Source: Bog-756 sp035531955
GTDB taxonomy: Bacteria > Actinomycetota > Acidimicrobiia > Acidimicrobiales > RAAP-2
DNA length: 41,891 bases
Assembly (NCBI GenBank): GCA_035531955.1
Contig: DATKRZ010000027.1
Location: forward strand, 1 to 41,891
Reading direction: 5' to 3'
Shown: positions 6,557-14,564 of the stretch, in pieces
How the letters are laid out: each line of letters opens with the position of its first letter
Numbering within the stretch: position 1 is the stretch's first letter
Notes under the pieces: generated by a model
Told to the model about the DNA's origin: nothing
Database searches by the model: none
What the model saw: the letters and a program-made list of their open reading frames with translations, nothing else
Translations under genes and position numbers: made by a program

Positions 6557-8020
6557 GTGTCCGAGCCGACCATGACCACCGAGTCCGGGGCACCCGTCGT
6601 CGACAACCAGCACAGCCAGACCGCCGGCCCGGCCGGCCCGGTCCTCATCCAGGACCAGCACCTGATCGAGAAGCTGGCCCGCTTCAACCGCGAGCGCATC
6701 CCCGAGCGGGTGGTCCACGCCAACGGATCGGCCGCCTACGGGACGTTCGAGGTGACCGCGGACGTGACCCGGTGGACCCGGGCCCGGTTCCTCGGCGAGG
6801 TGGGCCGTCAGACAGAGACCTTCCTCCGGTTCTCGACCGTGGCCGGCGGGCGGGGCTCGGCCGACGCGGTGCGCGACCCTCGGGGCTTCGCCCTCAAGTT
6901 CTACACGGAGGACGGCAACTACGACCTGGTCGGCAACAACACCCCGATCTTCTTCATCCGGGACCCGCTCAAGTTCCCCGACTTCATCCACTCACAGAAG
7001 CCCGATCCCTTCACCAACCACCAGGAGCCGGACAACGTCTGGGACTTCTTCTCCCGCTCACCCGAAGCCACCCACATGTTCACCTGGCTGTTCGGCGACC
7101 GGGGCATCCCCGCCTCCTACCGACACATGGACGGATTCGGCTCCCACACCTACCAGTGGGCCAACGACCGGGGTGAGGCGGTATGGGTCAAGTACCACTT
7201 CGTCACCGACCAGGGCATCCGCTGCCTCGACGCGTCGGAGGCCGCCGAGCTGGCCGGCCTCAACCCGGACAGCCACCAACTGGACCTGATCGGGGCCATC
7301 GAGGCCGGCGACCTCCCGTCATGGACCTTGAAGGTGCAGGTGATGCCCATGGCCGACGCCTACACCTACCGGGTCAATCCGTTCGACCTGACCAAGGTGT
7401 GGCCGCATGCCGACTATCCGCTGATCGAGGTGGGCCGCCTGACCCTCGACCGCAACGCCGACAACTACTTCGGCGACGTCGAGCAGGCCGGCTTCGACCC
7501 GGGCAACTTCGTGCCCGGCATCGGCCCGTCGCCCGACAAGATGCTCCAGGGACGCCTCTTCGCCTACGGTGACGCCCACCGCTACCGCCTGGGCATCAAC
7601 CACACCCAGCTCCCGGTCAACGCCCCTCATGCCGCCGCCGTCGACAATTACGGCCGCGACGGGCTGATGGCCGGCCGGGGCAACGGCGGGCGGGCCAAGA
7701 ACTACGAGCCCAACAGCTTCGGCGGGCCCGTGGAGACGGGCCGGGCCTATGCGGCGCCCCTGTCTGCCGACGGGCCTTCGGGCACCTACCCGTGGGACAT
7801 CCGGGCGACCGACGACTTCAGCCAGGCCGGCGACCTGTACCGGCTGCAGCCACCCGACGCCCAACAGCGACTGGTCGACAACATCGCGGTGGGCCTGTCG
7901 GGCGTATCGACGGGCCGGATCGGCGACGGCATCGTCGAGCGCAGCATCGCCCACTTCGGTGCCGCCGACGGCGAGTTCGGGGACCGCATCGCTCTGGGCG
8001 TCAAGGAGCGGCGGGGCTGA
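6557..8020 (+). CDS. katA: heme catalase (small-subunit, KatA-type)
   Basis: A 487-residue monofunctional catalase, the usual length for clade 3 enzymes. It decomposes hydrogen peroxide in the cytoplasm. The catalytic His lies in ERVVHANGSAAYG; the distal pocket Asn is in YDLVGNNTPIFFIRDP; the proximal heme-ligand Tyr is in RLFAYGDAHRYRLG. RFSTVAGGRGSADAVRDPRG is the canonical substrate-channel segment. GTG 6557 is fixed by GAGGAGG eight bases upstream. The next gene, a Fur-family regulator, begins one base after the catalase stop, so the pair is an operon in which the regulator probably represses both in response to peroxide or iron. Nothing essential appears to be missing. Confidence 0.96.
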   Translation: MSEPTMTTESGAPVVDNQHSQTAGPAGPVLIQDQHLIEKLARFNRERIPERVVHANGSAAYGTFEVTADVTRWTRARFLGEVGRQTETFLRFSTVAGGRGSADAVRDPRGFALKFYTEDGNYDLVGNNTPIFFIRDPLKFPDFIHSQKPDPFTNHQEPDNVWDFFSRSPEATHMFTWLFGDRGIPASYRHMDGFGSHTYQWANDRGEAVWVKYHFVTDQGIRCLDASEAAELAGLNPDSHQLDLIGAIEAGDLPSWTLKVQVMPMADAYTYRVNPFDLTKVWPHADYPLIEVGRLTLDRNADNYFGDVEQAGFDPGNFVPGIGPSPDKMLQGRLFAYGDAHRYRLGINHTQLPVNAPHAAAVDNYGRDGLMAGRGNGGRAKNYEPNSFGGPVETGRAYAAPLSADGPSGTYPWDIRATDDFSQAGDLYRLQPPDAQQRLVDNIAVGLSGVSTGRIGDGIVERSIAHFGAADGEFGDRIALGVKERRG

Positions 8021-8021
8021 G

Positions 8022-8444
8022 GTGGCCACCGCCCTCCCCGACCGGCTGGCGGCCCGCGGGTGGCGGATCACCCCCCAGCGGCGGGCCGTCCTCTCCGCCC
8101 TGGAGGGGGAACACGTCCACCTGAGCGCCGACCAGGTACACGCCGCGGCGCGCCGCGTGGTGCCCGAGGTGAGTCTGGCCACCGTGTACAACACCCTGAA
8201 CGAGCTCATCGCCATGGGCGAGATCAGCGAAGTCCGCCTGGCCGACGGGACCACCCGCTACGACCCCAAGACCGGGCCGGACCACCACCACCTGGTGTGC
8301 GAGGGGTGCGGGCGGACCTTCGACGTGGCACCCCTCGGCGTCGGGGGACTGTCCCTGCCCCAGGGCCAGCGCCACGGCATGGCCGTCGAGACGGTCGAGG
8401 TGGTCTTCCGGGGTCGGTGCCGGAGCTGCGCGGGACGAGGCTGA
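8022..8444 (+). CDS. Fur-family transcriptional regulator (PerR-like)
   Basis: A 140-residue Fur-family repressor. The N-terminal winged helix shows RGWRITPQRRAVLSAL and the recognition segment EVSLATVYNTLNELIAMGEI. The dimerisation half carries the regulatory metal site HHHLVCEGCG and a second C-x-x-C (RCRSC) near the C-terminus, so both structural zinc cysteine pairs are present. Its place immediately after the catalase gene (stop TGA 8018-8020, start GTG 8022) is the classic arrangement for a peroxide sensor, but whether it senses peroxide or iron cannot be settled from sequence. No separate ribosome site stands next to the GTG beyond AAGGAG about fourteen bases upstream, so translational coupling to katA is likely. 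Confidence 0.93.
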   Translation: MATALPDRLAARGWRITPQRRAVLSALEGEHVHLSADQVHAAARRVVPEVSLATVYNTLNELIAMGEISEVRLADGTTRYDPKTGPDHHHLVCEGCGRTFDVAPLGVGGLSLPQGQRHGMAVETVEVVFRGRCRSCAGRG

Positions 8445-8511
8445 GCTCAGGGCCCGGACCGACCGGGGCCTCGTGTCGCGGGTCGGGACCATCCGCCGCG
8501 GGGGTGGCTGA

Positions 8512-10446
8512 TCAAGCGGATCGTATTGGTTGCACGGGTGGCAACTCTGGCACCGGCTGCGACTGGGGCGCCGGTTGCGACTGCCTGATCACCGCCAGGA
8601 TGTCCTCGCCGATCAGCTCCCTTCTTTCGAGAAGGGCGTCCCGGAGCGCCTCGATCACATTCCGGTGCTCCTCGAGCATCCGGGTCACCGACGCCTTGGA
8701 CGCGGCCAGGAGGCCCTCGACCTCGGCCCGGCCGTCGTCATTGGAGAGGACCTTGGACACGACGCCGCCGGCGGGGTACTCCATGGCCGCGGCGGACACC
8801 AGCGTGGAGCCCATGCCCAGCAGCCCCACCATCTGGCAGGCGTTGACGGTCGCCGCCTGCAGGTCCCCGGCCACCCCGGTCGAGGCCTCACCGAAGAAGA
8901 GCTCCTCGGCCACCATGCCGCCGAAGGCGATGTCGATGAGCGCCCGGACCTCCGACTTCGTCTTGGTGAACCGCTCCTCCTCCTCGGAGTGGCTGAGCAT
9001 GCCGAGCGCGTCCCGGCGCTTGACGATGCTCAGCACCTCGAGCTTGCGCCCCTTGCCCACCAGCCAGGCCACGGTGGCGTGGCCGGCCTCGTGGGTGGCG
9101 ATGGTGCGCTGCTCGGCCTCGGTGTACTCGACGGGCTGGGCCAGACCGATCTCCTCGGTCATCTTGGCCTGCTGCAGGTCGTTCCACGACAGCCGGTCCG
9201 CCCCCCGTCGCAACGCCCACACCAGCGACTCGTCCATCAGGTGCTCGATCATCACCGGGGAGTACCCGGCGGTCAGCGCGGCCAGGGTCTCGCGCCGGTC
9301 CGGGTCGTCCAACTCCGGTTCGTGGGACTTCTTCCCCAGGTAGTAGTCGATGATGTCCCGCCGGCCGGCGCGACCGGGCAGGCCGAAGTAGATGTTGCGG
9401 TCGAAGCGACCGGGACGGAGCAGGGCGGGGTCGAGGTCGTCCGCCCGGTTGGTGGCCCCGATGACCAGGATGTTGGCCGGTACGTGGACCGGCTTGTCGA
9501 GACGCCGGTGCGGGGGAAGCCAGGTGTTGATGGCGTCGGTGAACATGCCCCGCAGTCGGAGCGAGAACGGCGTCTGCTCGAACGACTGGAGCTGGATCAG
9601 CAGCTCGTTGACGACCCCGGGGATGCCCTCTCCCTGCCGCGGCCCGTGGCCGCGGGTCCCCCCGATGGCATCGAGCTCCTCGATGAACCCGATGGCCCCA
9701 CCCTCCCGCCGGGCGTGGCGGCGCAGCACCTTGAAGTAGGCGCGGATCTTCCGGTTGGTCTGGCCGTAGAACATCGACTGGAACGCAGAAGAGGACACGA
9801 ACAGGAACGGCACGCCGGCTTCGGCGGCCATGGCCTTGGCCATGTAGGTCTTGCCGGTGCCCGGCGGCCCCTCGAACAGGATGGCCTTGCGGGGCGATCC
9901 GCCCATCTGCTCGGCGAACCGGCGATGGGCGAGGAAGAGGTTGAGGGTCTTGGTGACCTCCTCCACCAGCGTCTCCGACCCGCGCACGTCGTCAAAGCTC
10001 ATCTTCAGCTGGTCGGAGCGGTAGAGGATGTGCGGCGAGCGGCCCGCGGCCAGTAACGGCACGACCATCACCAGCACCAGCGCGGTGATGAGGACCATGG
10101 CCGGCAGCATCGGTTGGAAGGACGCAGGGAGGTGGGGTGACGGGAACGCCGTCCCGGGGAAGAAGAGGTCCCGGAGGACGAGGAGAGCGGCGATCGGAGC
10201 CAGCACCATGGCCAGCCGCTGCAACCGGGTCGTCCGGGCCCGCTGCTGATGGGCGCCCACGTCGGTGTGGGCCACGGCCGCCACGCCGTCGTCGTGGAGC
10301 GTCATGAGCCCGTCCGGCGTCCCCCCGCCGCCGGCTCCGGCGCGCCGCCGACGGCGCAGCTCGGCGCGGGACGGCCGGCCTCCGAGGAGCGGGGCCGGCT
10401 CCGGGGCCCCTTCCGCGGACGGATCCGACGACCTCTCACCCCTCAC
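8512..10446 (-). CDS. FtsH-type membrane AAA+ zinc metalloprotease, divergent paralogue
   Basis: A 644-residue protein. Two membrane segments lie at about residues 78-98 and 110-132 with a very short external loop, then the AAA+ module with Walker A GPPGTGKT (about 190) and sensor/arginine-finger region GATNRADDLDPALLRPGRFDR. The protease domain has the zinc motif HEAGH (about 450) and the third-ligand region ELFFGEASTGVAGDLQAAT. Differences from ordinary FtsH: Walker B reads FIEELDAIGG rather than FIDEIDA; the pore-loop region reads MFYGQTNRKIRAYF; an extra loop of roughly 35 residues sits before the sensor-1 strand; the tail is rich in Pro and Gln. GTG (complement 10444-10446) is preceded by GGAGG at six bases; ATG at 10305 is an alternative. 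Probably a specialised quality-control protease. Confidence 0.85.
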   Translation of the reverse strand: MRGERSSDPSAEGAPEPAPLLGGRPSRAELRRRRRAGAGGGGTPDGLMTLHDDGVAAVAHTDVGAHQQRARTTRLQRLAMVLAPIAALLVLRDLFFPGTAFPSPHLPASFQPMLPAMVLITALVLVMVVPLLAAGRSPHILYRSDQLKMSFDDVRGSETLVEEVTKTLNLFLAHRRFAEQMGGSPRKAILFEGPPGTGKTYMAKAMAAEAGVPFLFVSSSAFQSMFYGQTNRKIRAYFKVLRRHARREGGAIGFIEELDAIGGTRGHGPRQGEGIPGVVNELLIQLQSFEQTPFSLRLRGMFTDAINTWLPPHRRLDKPVHVPANILVIGATNRADDLDPALLRPGRFDRNIYFGLPGRAGRRDIIDYYLGKKSHEPELDDPDRRETLAALTAGYSPVMIEHLMDESLVWALRRGADRLSWNDLQQAKMTEEIGLAQPVEYTEAEQRTIATHEAGHATVAWLVGKGRKLEVLSIVKRRDALGMLSHSEEEERFTKTKSEVRALIDIAFGGMVAEELFFGEASTGVAGDLQAATVNACQMVGLLGMGSTLVSAAAMEYPAGGVVSKVLSNDDGRAEVEGLLAASKASVTRMLEEHRNVIEALRDALLERRELIGEDILAVIRQSQPAPQSQPVPELPPVQPIRSA

Positions 10447-10503
10447 GCCTGGCCTCCATTCGGTTCCCGAAATGCGGCACGCAACCGGATTCGAAATCAC
10501 ACA

Positions 10504-10539
10504 CCGACCGGTCGGCTTCGACCGGTCGGCAACGGTCGG
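10504..10539. promoter_or_regulatory. clustered ACCGGTCGG palindromes upstream of the protease gene
   Basis: CCGACCGGTCGG (10504-10515, perfect palindrome), CGACCGGTCG (10519-10528, perfect palindrome) and AACGGTCGG (10531-10539) stand in a row at a 15-base period, 60-90 bases upstream of the protease start. This resembles a multi-site operator. Confidence 0.45.
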
Positions 10540-10660
10540 ATGCGGCCGCACCGACCCGGAACGCATCGGGTCGCTATTGGTGGAAGCTAAAGGGTCGAAA
10601 AGACGCACGTCAATCACTATCGCGGAGTGTGCTCGGACGGTGTCGGGGAGTGGGGAAATC

Positions 10661-10695
10661 GGCCCGGGGCGGGCACAATGGGCGCCCCCGGGGCC
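10661..10695 (-). terminator. imperfect hairpin after the lipoprotein gene
   Basis: GGCCCGGGGCG and CGCCCCCGGGGCC can pair with one bulge, immediately past the lipoprotein stop (10698-10700 on the complement). No T-run follows. Confidence 0.4.
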
Positions 10696-10697
10696 GG

Positions 10698-11507
10698 CTA
10701 GTTCCCCGAGCCGGACGGCACCGGGAACTCCCGGACCTCGAAGTCGGAGAGCACGGTCGGGCACAGCGCGGTGTCGCTGAGCGAACACGACTCCTCGGCC
10801 ACGCTCACGCTGGACCCGTAGGCCACCTGGGGCACCGCCTGGGGGAAGATCACCGTACCGGTCACCGGGTAGGGACCCCCGGAGCCCGCCAGGAATCCGA
10901 CGACGCCGGTCGGGTCGGTCACCGAGGCGACATCCGGCGTGGCCATCGAGATCTGCTCGCCGACCGGCTTGCCGGAGCTGCACGACGGCGCCTCTTGCTG
11001 CTGCCACGACGGGATGGTGAAGAACTGGCACACCATGGCGATCCCCTGCGGGTCCCCGGTCGTGTCGAAGGTGGCGAACACGCCCTCGCCGCCCGCCGCC
11101 GGCGGCCAGGAGGTGGGCGGATTGGGGTCGCCGGACGGATAGACGACCAGGCCGCTCCCGGTCGTGGGGGACTGGACCTGCGAACAGGACCAGTCGTTCG
11201 GACCCAACAGGATGTGGACTCCGTCGGAGTAGAACTGCACCTTGCCGATCAGGGAGGTGGGAATGGGGGCGAGCAGGATGGAGGGCTTCCAGCCCTGGCT
11301 CCCGAGGGAGCCCCCCGAGGCGGTGGTGCAGGCCGCCACGGGAAACGCCACCGCCACCTCGCCGTTCAGCGGCGCCGTGGTGGTCGACCCCGATGACGCC
11401 GGGATGGCGGAGGTCGGCGGGGTGGTCCCGACCAACGACGTGCTGCACCCGGTGAGGGCCAGGGCGATGAGGACCACCAGGCCGAACGCGGCCGTTGGCG
11501 GCTTCAC
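10698..11507 (-). CDS. putative secreted lipoprotein
   Basis: A 269-residue protein with a lipoprotein signal: VKPP then the hydrophobic core AAFGLVVLIALALTGCS, lipobox LTGC with Cys at about residue 20. The mature part begins with a Ser/Thr/Pro-rich linker (about residues 21-45) and continues as a beta-rich domain with seven further cysteines, which could form disulfides. I do not recognise the family. GTG (complement 11505-11507) is preceded by GGAGG at seven bases; longer starts would bury the signal peptide. It is 251 bases upstream of the FtsH-type protease on the same strand and divergent from the DHA2 exporter. A role at the cell envelope is likely; nothing more can be said. Confidence 0.8.
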   Translation of the reverse strand: MKPPTAAFGLVVLIALALTGCSTSLVGTTPPTSAIPASSGSTTTAPLNGEVAVAFPVAACTTASGGSLGSQGWKPSILLAPIPTSLIGKVQFYSDGVHILLGPNDWSCSQVQSPTTGSGLVVYPSGDPNPPTSWPPAAGGEGVFATFDTTGDPQGIAMVCQFFTIPSWQQQEAPSCSSGKPVGEQISMATPDVASVTDPTGVVGFLAGSGGPYPVTGTVIFPQAVPQVAYGSSVSVAEESCSLSDTALCPTVLSDFEVREFPVPSGSGN

Positions 11508-11612
11508 GTCCCGTCCTCCATGGGGCAAGACGTTAAACCACCGGTGCCGAGGACCGGTGCCTCCCTGGGCCTCGGCGAACGGACGGCGCGACAGTTCGGC
11601 TTGGGCGCCACC

Positions 11613-11628
11613 TTGACGCAAGCGTTAA
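11613..11628. promoter_or_regulatory. operator-like palindrome upstream of the exporter operon
   Basis: TTGACGCAAGCGTTAA is a near-perfect 16-base palindrome (only the third base pair and the centre fail), 40 bases before the exporter start in a divergent intergenic region. Its size suits a TetR- or LacI-type dimer. No such regulator is adjacent. Confidence 0.4.
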
Positions 11629-11667
11629 GTTCGCGGCGGTGCCAGATGACCTCGGACCAGGGGAGCC

Positions 11668-13515
11668 ATGGCCGTACTCCAACCGGTGAAGCGCGTCGAT
11701 GCGCGTCCGGCCGCGGACGGGTCGGCGCCCGGGATCCCCGGGAACTACAAATGGGTGGCGCTGTTCATCTCGACCCTGGGAATGTTGATGGCCACCATCG
11801 ACGGATCCATCGTGCTGATCGCCCTGCCCGACATCTTCCGCGGCATCGGCCTCGATCCGCTGCAGCCGGGCAACACGTTCTACCTCCTGTGGATGATCCT
11901 GAGCTTCCTGGTCGTCACCAGCGTGCTGGTGGTCAGCCTGGGCCGGCTGGGTGACATCTACGGCCGGGTGCGGATCTACAACCTCGGCTTCGCCGTCTTC
12001 ACCGTGTTCTCGCTGATGTTGAGTGTCACCTGGATGACCGGTCATGCCGCCGGGATCTGGTTGATCACCGGGCGGATCTTCCAGGGCGTGGGGGCGGCGA
12101 TGCTGATGGCCAACTCTGCCGCCATCCTCACCGATGTATTTCCCGACGACCAACGAGGCATGGCGCTCGGCGTCAACCAGGCGGCGGCGTTCAGCGGGAC
12201 GTTCATCGGACTGGTTCTCGGAGGTGTCCTGGCGCCGATCAATTGGCGGCTCATCTTCCTGGTGTCCGTGCCCATCGGCCTGTTCGCCACCGTGTTCGGC
12301 TATCTCCGGCTCCGGGAGGTGGGCGAGCGTCGCCCGGCCCGCATCGACTGGCCCGGAAACGCCACCTTCGCCCTCGGCCTCATCCTGGTGATGGTGGCCA
12401 TCACCTACGGGATCGAGCCCTACGGCCGCCACACCATGGGGTGGACCAGCCCGTTGGTCGTCGGCTCCCTGGCGCTCGGGACGGCCCTGCTCGTCGCCTT
12501 CTGCATCATCGAGACGAAGGTCCCCGAGCCCATGTTCCGGTTGCAGCTGTTCAGGATCCGGGCCTTCACCAGCGGCGTGATGGCCAGCTTCTTGGCCGCC
12601 CTGAGCCGGGGCGGGCTGATGTTCATGCTGATCATCTGGCTCCAGGGGATCTGGCTGCCGCAGCACGGGTACGCCTTCAGCGTGACCCCTCTGTGGGCGG
12701 GTATCGCCATGCTCCCGCTCACCGCCGGCTTCCTGATCGCCGGACCGGTCTCGGGAATCCTCTCGGACCGCTACGGCGCCCGCCCCTTCGCCACCGGCGG
12801 CATGCTGGTCTCCGCGGTGTGCTTCGCCCTCTTGGAGCTGCTTCCGGTCGACTTCCCCTACTGGTTGTTCGGCCTGGTGCTGCTGTTGACCGGCCTCGGC
12901 ATGGCCGCGTTCGGATCGCCGAACCGGGCCGGCGTGATGAACAGCCTCCCCCCGCAGCACCGGGGCGCCGGGTCGGGCATGAACACAACCTTCCAGAACT
13001 CGGCCCAGGTGCTCTCCATCGGGATCTTCTTCACCCTGATGATCGTCGGGCTGTCTTCGTCGCTGCCCCCGGACCTGCTGCGGGGTTTGACCGCCCACGG
13101 GGTGCCCGCCGACGTGGCCGACCGGGCCGCCCACCTGTCCCCGGTGTCCACCCTGTTCGCCGCCTTCCTCGGCTACGACCCCGTGCAACACCTCATCGGC
13201 CCCCACGTGCTGGCCCAGCTGCCCCGATCGCAACAGGCGGTGCTCACCGGGCGCGCCTTCTTCCCCCATCTGATCAGCGCGCCGTTCCGGGCCGGGCTCC
13301 ACGCCGCCTTCGACTTCGCCATCGTGACCAGCCTGGCGGCGGCCTGGGCCTCATGGCTCCGGGGTGGGCGCTACGTGTACACCGAGCCGGGCGCGGAGGC
13401 GGCTCCGCCGGCGTCCGCACCCGAGATGGCCCGGGCCGGGGCGCGGCGGGACGGCCCGCCGACCCGGTCCGACGACACACCACCCACCCACCCACAGGAG
13501 GCAGACCGGCGATGA
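11668..13515 (+). CDS. MFS transporter, DHA2 (EmrB/QacA) family
   Basis: A 615-residue, 14-helix proton-coupled exporter of the inner membrane. MLMATIDGSIVLIALPDI is the family's first helix with its conserved Asp. Motif A is present as GRLGDIYGRVRIYN and the antiporter motif C region as NQAAAFSGTFIGLVLGGVLAPINWRLIF. It is about 100 residues longer than a typical DHA2 protein because of a loop (about 460-530) before the last helix and a Pro/Ala-rich C-terminal tail. ATG 11668 has GGGGAG just upstream. Its stop overlaps the next start by four bases (ATGA, 13512-13515), so it is co-translated with a dienelactone hydrolase; the exporter may remove a compound related to the hydrolase substrate. 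Drug specificity is unknown. Confidence 0.92.
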   Translation: MAVLQPVKRVDARPAADGSAPGIPGNYKWVALFISTLGMLMATIDGSIVLIALPDIFRGIGLDPLQPGNTFYLLWMILSFLVVTSVLVVSLGRLGDIYGRVRIYNLGFAVFTVFSLMLSVTWMTGHAAGIWLITGRIFQGVGAAMLMANSAAILTDVFPDDQRGMALGVNQAAAFSGTFIGLVLGGVLAPINWRLIFLVSVPIGLFATVFGYLRLREVGERRPARIDWPGNATFALGLILVMVAITYGIEPYGRHTMGWTSPLVVGSLALGTALLVAFCIIETKVPEPMFRLQLFRIRAFTSGVMASFLAALSRGGLMFMLIIWLQGIWLPQHGYAFSVTPLWAGIAMLPLTAGFLIAGPVSGILSDRYGARPFATGGMLVSAVCFALLELLPVDFPYWLFGLVLLLTGLGMAAFGSPNRAGVMNSLPPQHRGAGSGMNTTFQNSAQVLSIGIFFTLMIVGLSSSLPPDLLRGLTAHGVPADVADRAAHLSPVSTLFAAFLGYDPVQHLIGPHVLAQLPRSQQAVLTGRAFFPHLISAPFRAGLHAAFDFAIVTSLAAAWASWLRGGRYVYTEPGAEAAPPASAPEMARAGARRDGPPTRSDDTPPTHPQEADRR

Positions 13516-14258
13516 CCGACGCGATGAGAGCGGAGACCGTGCAGATCACCGGGCACGCCGGCGATACGGTCGAGGCGTACCTGGCCCAACCCCTCGAGGG
13601 CCCCCCCGCCGGAGGGGTGGTCGTCATCCATCACATGCCCGGCTACGACGAGGCCACCAAGGAGATCACCCGGAAGTTCGCCGCCCGTGGCTACCTCGCC
13701 ATCTGCCCCAACCTCTACTTCCGCGAGGCTCCGGGTGCCAGCCCCGACGACGCCGCCGCCGCGGCCCGGGCGCAGGGCGGGGTGCCCGACGACCGCCTGG
13801 TGGGGGATGTCGACGGCGCTGCCAACCACCTGCGGTCCCTCGCCTCGTCCAACGGACGGATCGCCACCATCGGGTACTGCTCGGGCGGCCGCCAGTCGTT
13901 CCTGGCCGCCTGCAGCCTGGCCATCGACGCCGCCGTCGACTGCTACGGGGCGTTCGTGGTGGCCCCGCCTCCCGAAGGGCTCCCGATCAACGTGGAGCCG
14001 ATCGTCCAACTGGCCCCGGGCCTGTCCTGCCCGCTCCTCGGGCTGTTCGGGGCGGACGACCAGTACCCCTCACCGGAGGAGGTCGACGTGCTCGAACAGG
14101 CACTGGTCGAGGCGGGCAAGGAATTCGAGTTCCACCGCTACGAGGGGGCGGGGCACGCCTTCTTCAACACCGACCGGACCAGCTACCGACCCGAGGCCGC
14201 CGCCGAGGGCTGGCAGCGGATCTGGGAGTTCTTCGACCGCTTCCTGGCCACCCACTGA
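13512..14258 (+). CDS. dienelactone hydrolase family protein
   Basis: A 248-residue cytoplasmic alpha/beta hydrolase. The catalytic triad is visible: nucleophile Cys in GYCSGG (about residue 122), Asp in FGADDQYPS, His in GAGHAFFN. VVVIHHMPGYDEATKEITRKFAARGY is the oxyanion-side segment typical of DLH proteins. Members hydrolyse dienelactones in chloroaromatic degradation or other carboxylic esters; the substrate here is not defined. ATG 13512 overlaps the exporter stop by four bases, and the DUF6295-like gene begins 12 bases after its stop, so it is the middle gene of a three-gene operon. Confidence 0.92.
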   Translation: MTDAMRAETVQITGHAGDTVEAYLAQPLEGPPAGGVVVIHHMPGYDEATKEITRKFAARGYLAICPNLYFREAPGASPDDAAAAARAQGGVPDDRLVGDVDGAANHLRSLASSNGRIATIGYCSGGRQSFLAACSLAIDAAVDCYGAFVVAPPPEGLPINVEPIVQLAPGLSCPLLGLFGADDQYPSPEEVDVLEQALVEAGKEFEFHRYEGAGHAFFNTDRTSYRPEAAAEGWQRIWEFFDRFLATH

Positions 14259-14270
14259 ACGGAGACCGCC

Positions 14271-14546
14271 ATGTGCACCTACCAGACCACCACGCTGCCC
14301 GTGCGGGGCAGCGGCAAGGGCGCCGAGGGCTGGTTCCCGGTGTCGGACGCCACCGTCTACTTCGACCACCCGGTCCACGCCGCCGGCGACCACACCTTGA
14401 ACATCGACCTGATCAACCCGTCCCGGGGTGCGGGGGCCAGGGTGGCCGTGGAGCTCGACCCGACCTCGGCCCGGGCCCTGGCCCTGGCCATCCTCCAGTC
14501 GCTGGACGGCGCCCCGGCGGGACTGCTCGCCCCGGCCCCGGGTTGA
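14271..14546 (+). CDS. small conserved protein, DUF6295-like
   Basis: A 91-residue protein beginning MCTYQTTTLPVRGSGKGA, then WFPVSDATVYFDHPVHA and LNIDLINPSRGAGARVAVEL, and a helical end (SARALALAILQSL). I recall this pattern as the DUF6295 family, but cannot check it. Function unknown. The sequence looks like a compact beta-sheet protein with conserved His (DHPVHA) and Cys2. CGGAGA lies upstream of ATG 14271. It follows the dienelactone hydrolase by 12 bases and is the last gene of the operon; its stop codon sits in the loop of a strong hairpin. Confidence 0.75.
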   Translation: MCTYQTTTLPVRGSGKGAEGWFPVSDATVYFDHPVHAAGDHTLNIDLINPSRGAGARVAVELDPTSARALALAILQSLDGAPAGLLAPAPG

Positions 14547-14561
14547 GCCCGGGGCCGGGGC
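14529..14561. terminator. perfect 14-pair hairpin between convergent genes
   Basis: GCCCCGGCCCCGGG (14529-14542) and its exact complement (14548-14561) flank the five-base loop TTGAG, which contains most of the DUF6295-like stop codon. The convergent membrane-protein gene ends at 14565. It should act as a bidirectional terminator. Confidence 0.75.
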
Positions 14562-14564
14562 GCC

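Noticed and set aside
8451..8471. GC-rich imperfect inverted repeat between the convergent fur and protease genes
   Set aside because: Pairing of GGCCCGG with CCGGGGCC requires a bulge and is no better than expected for this composition.
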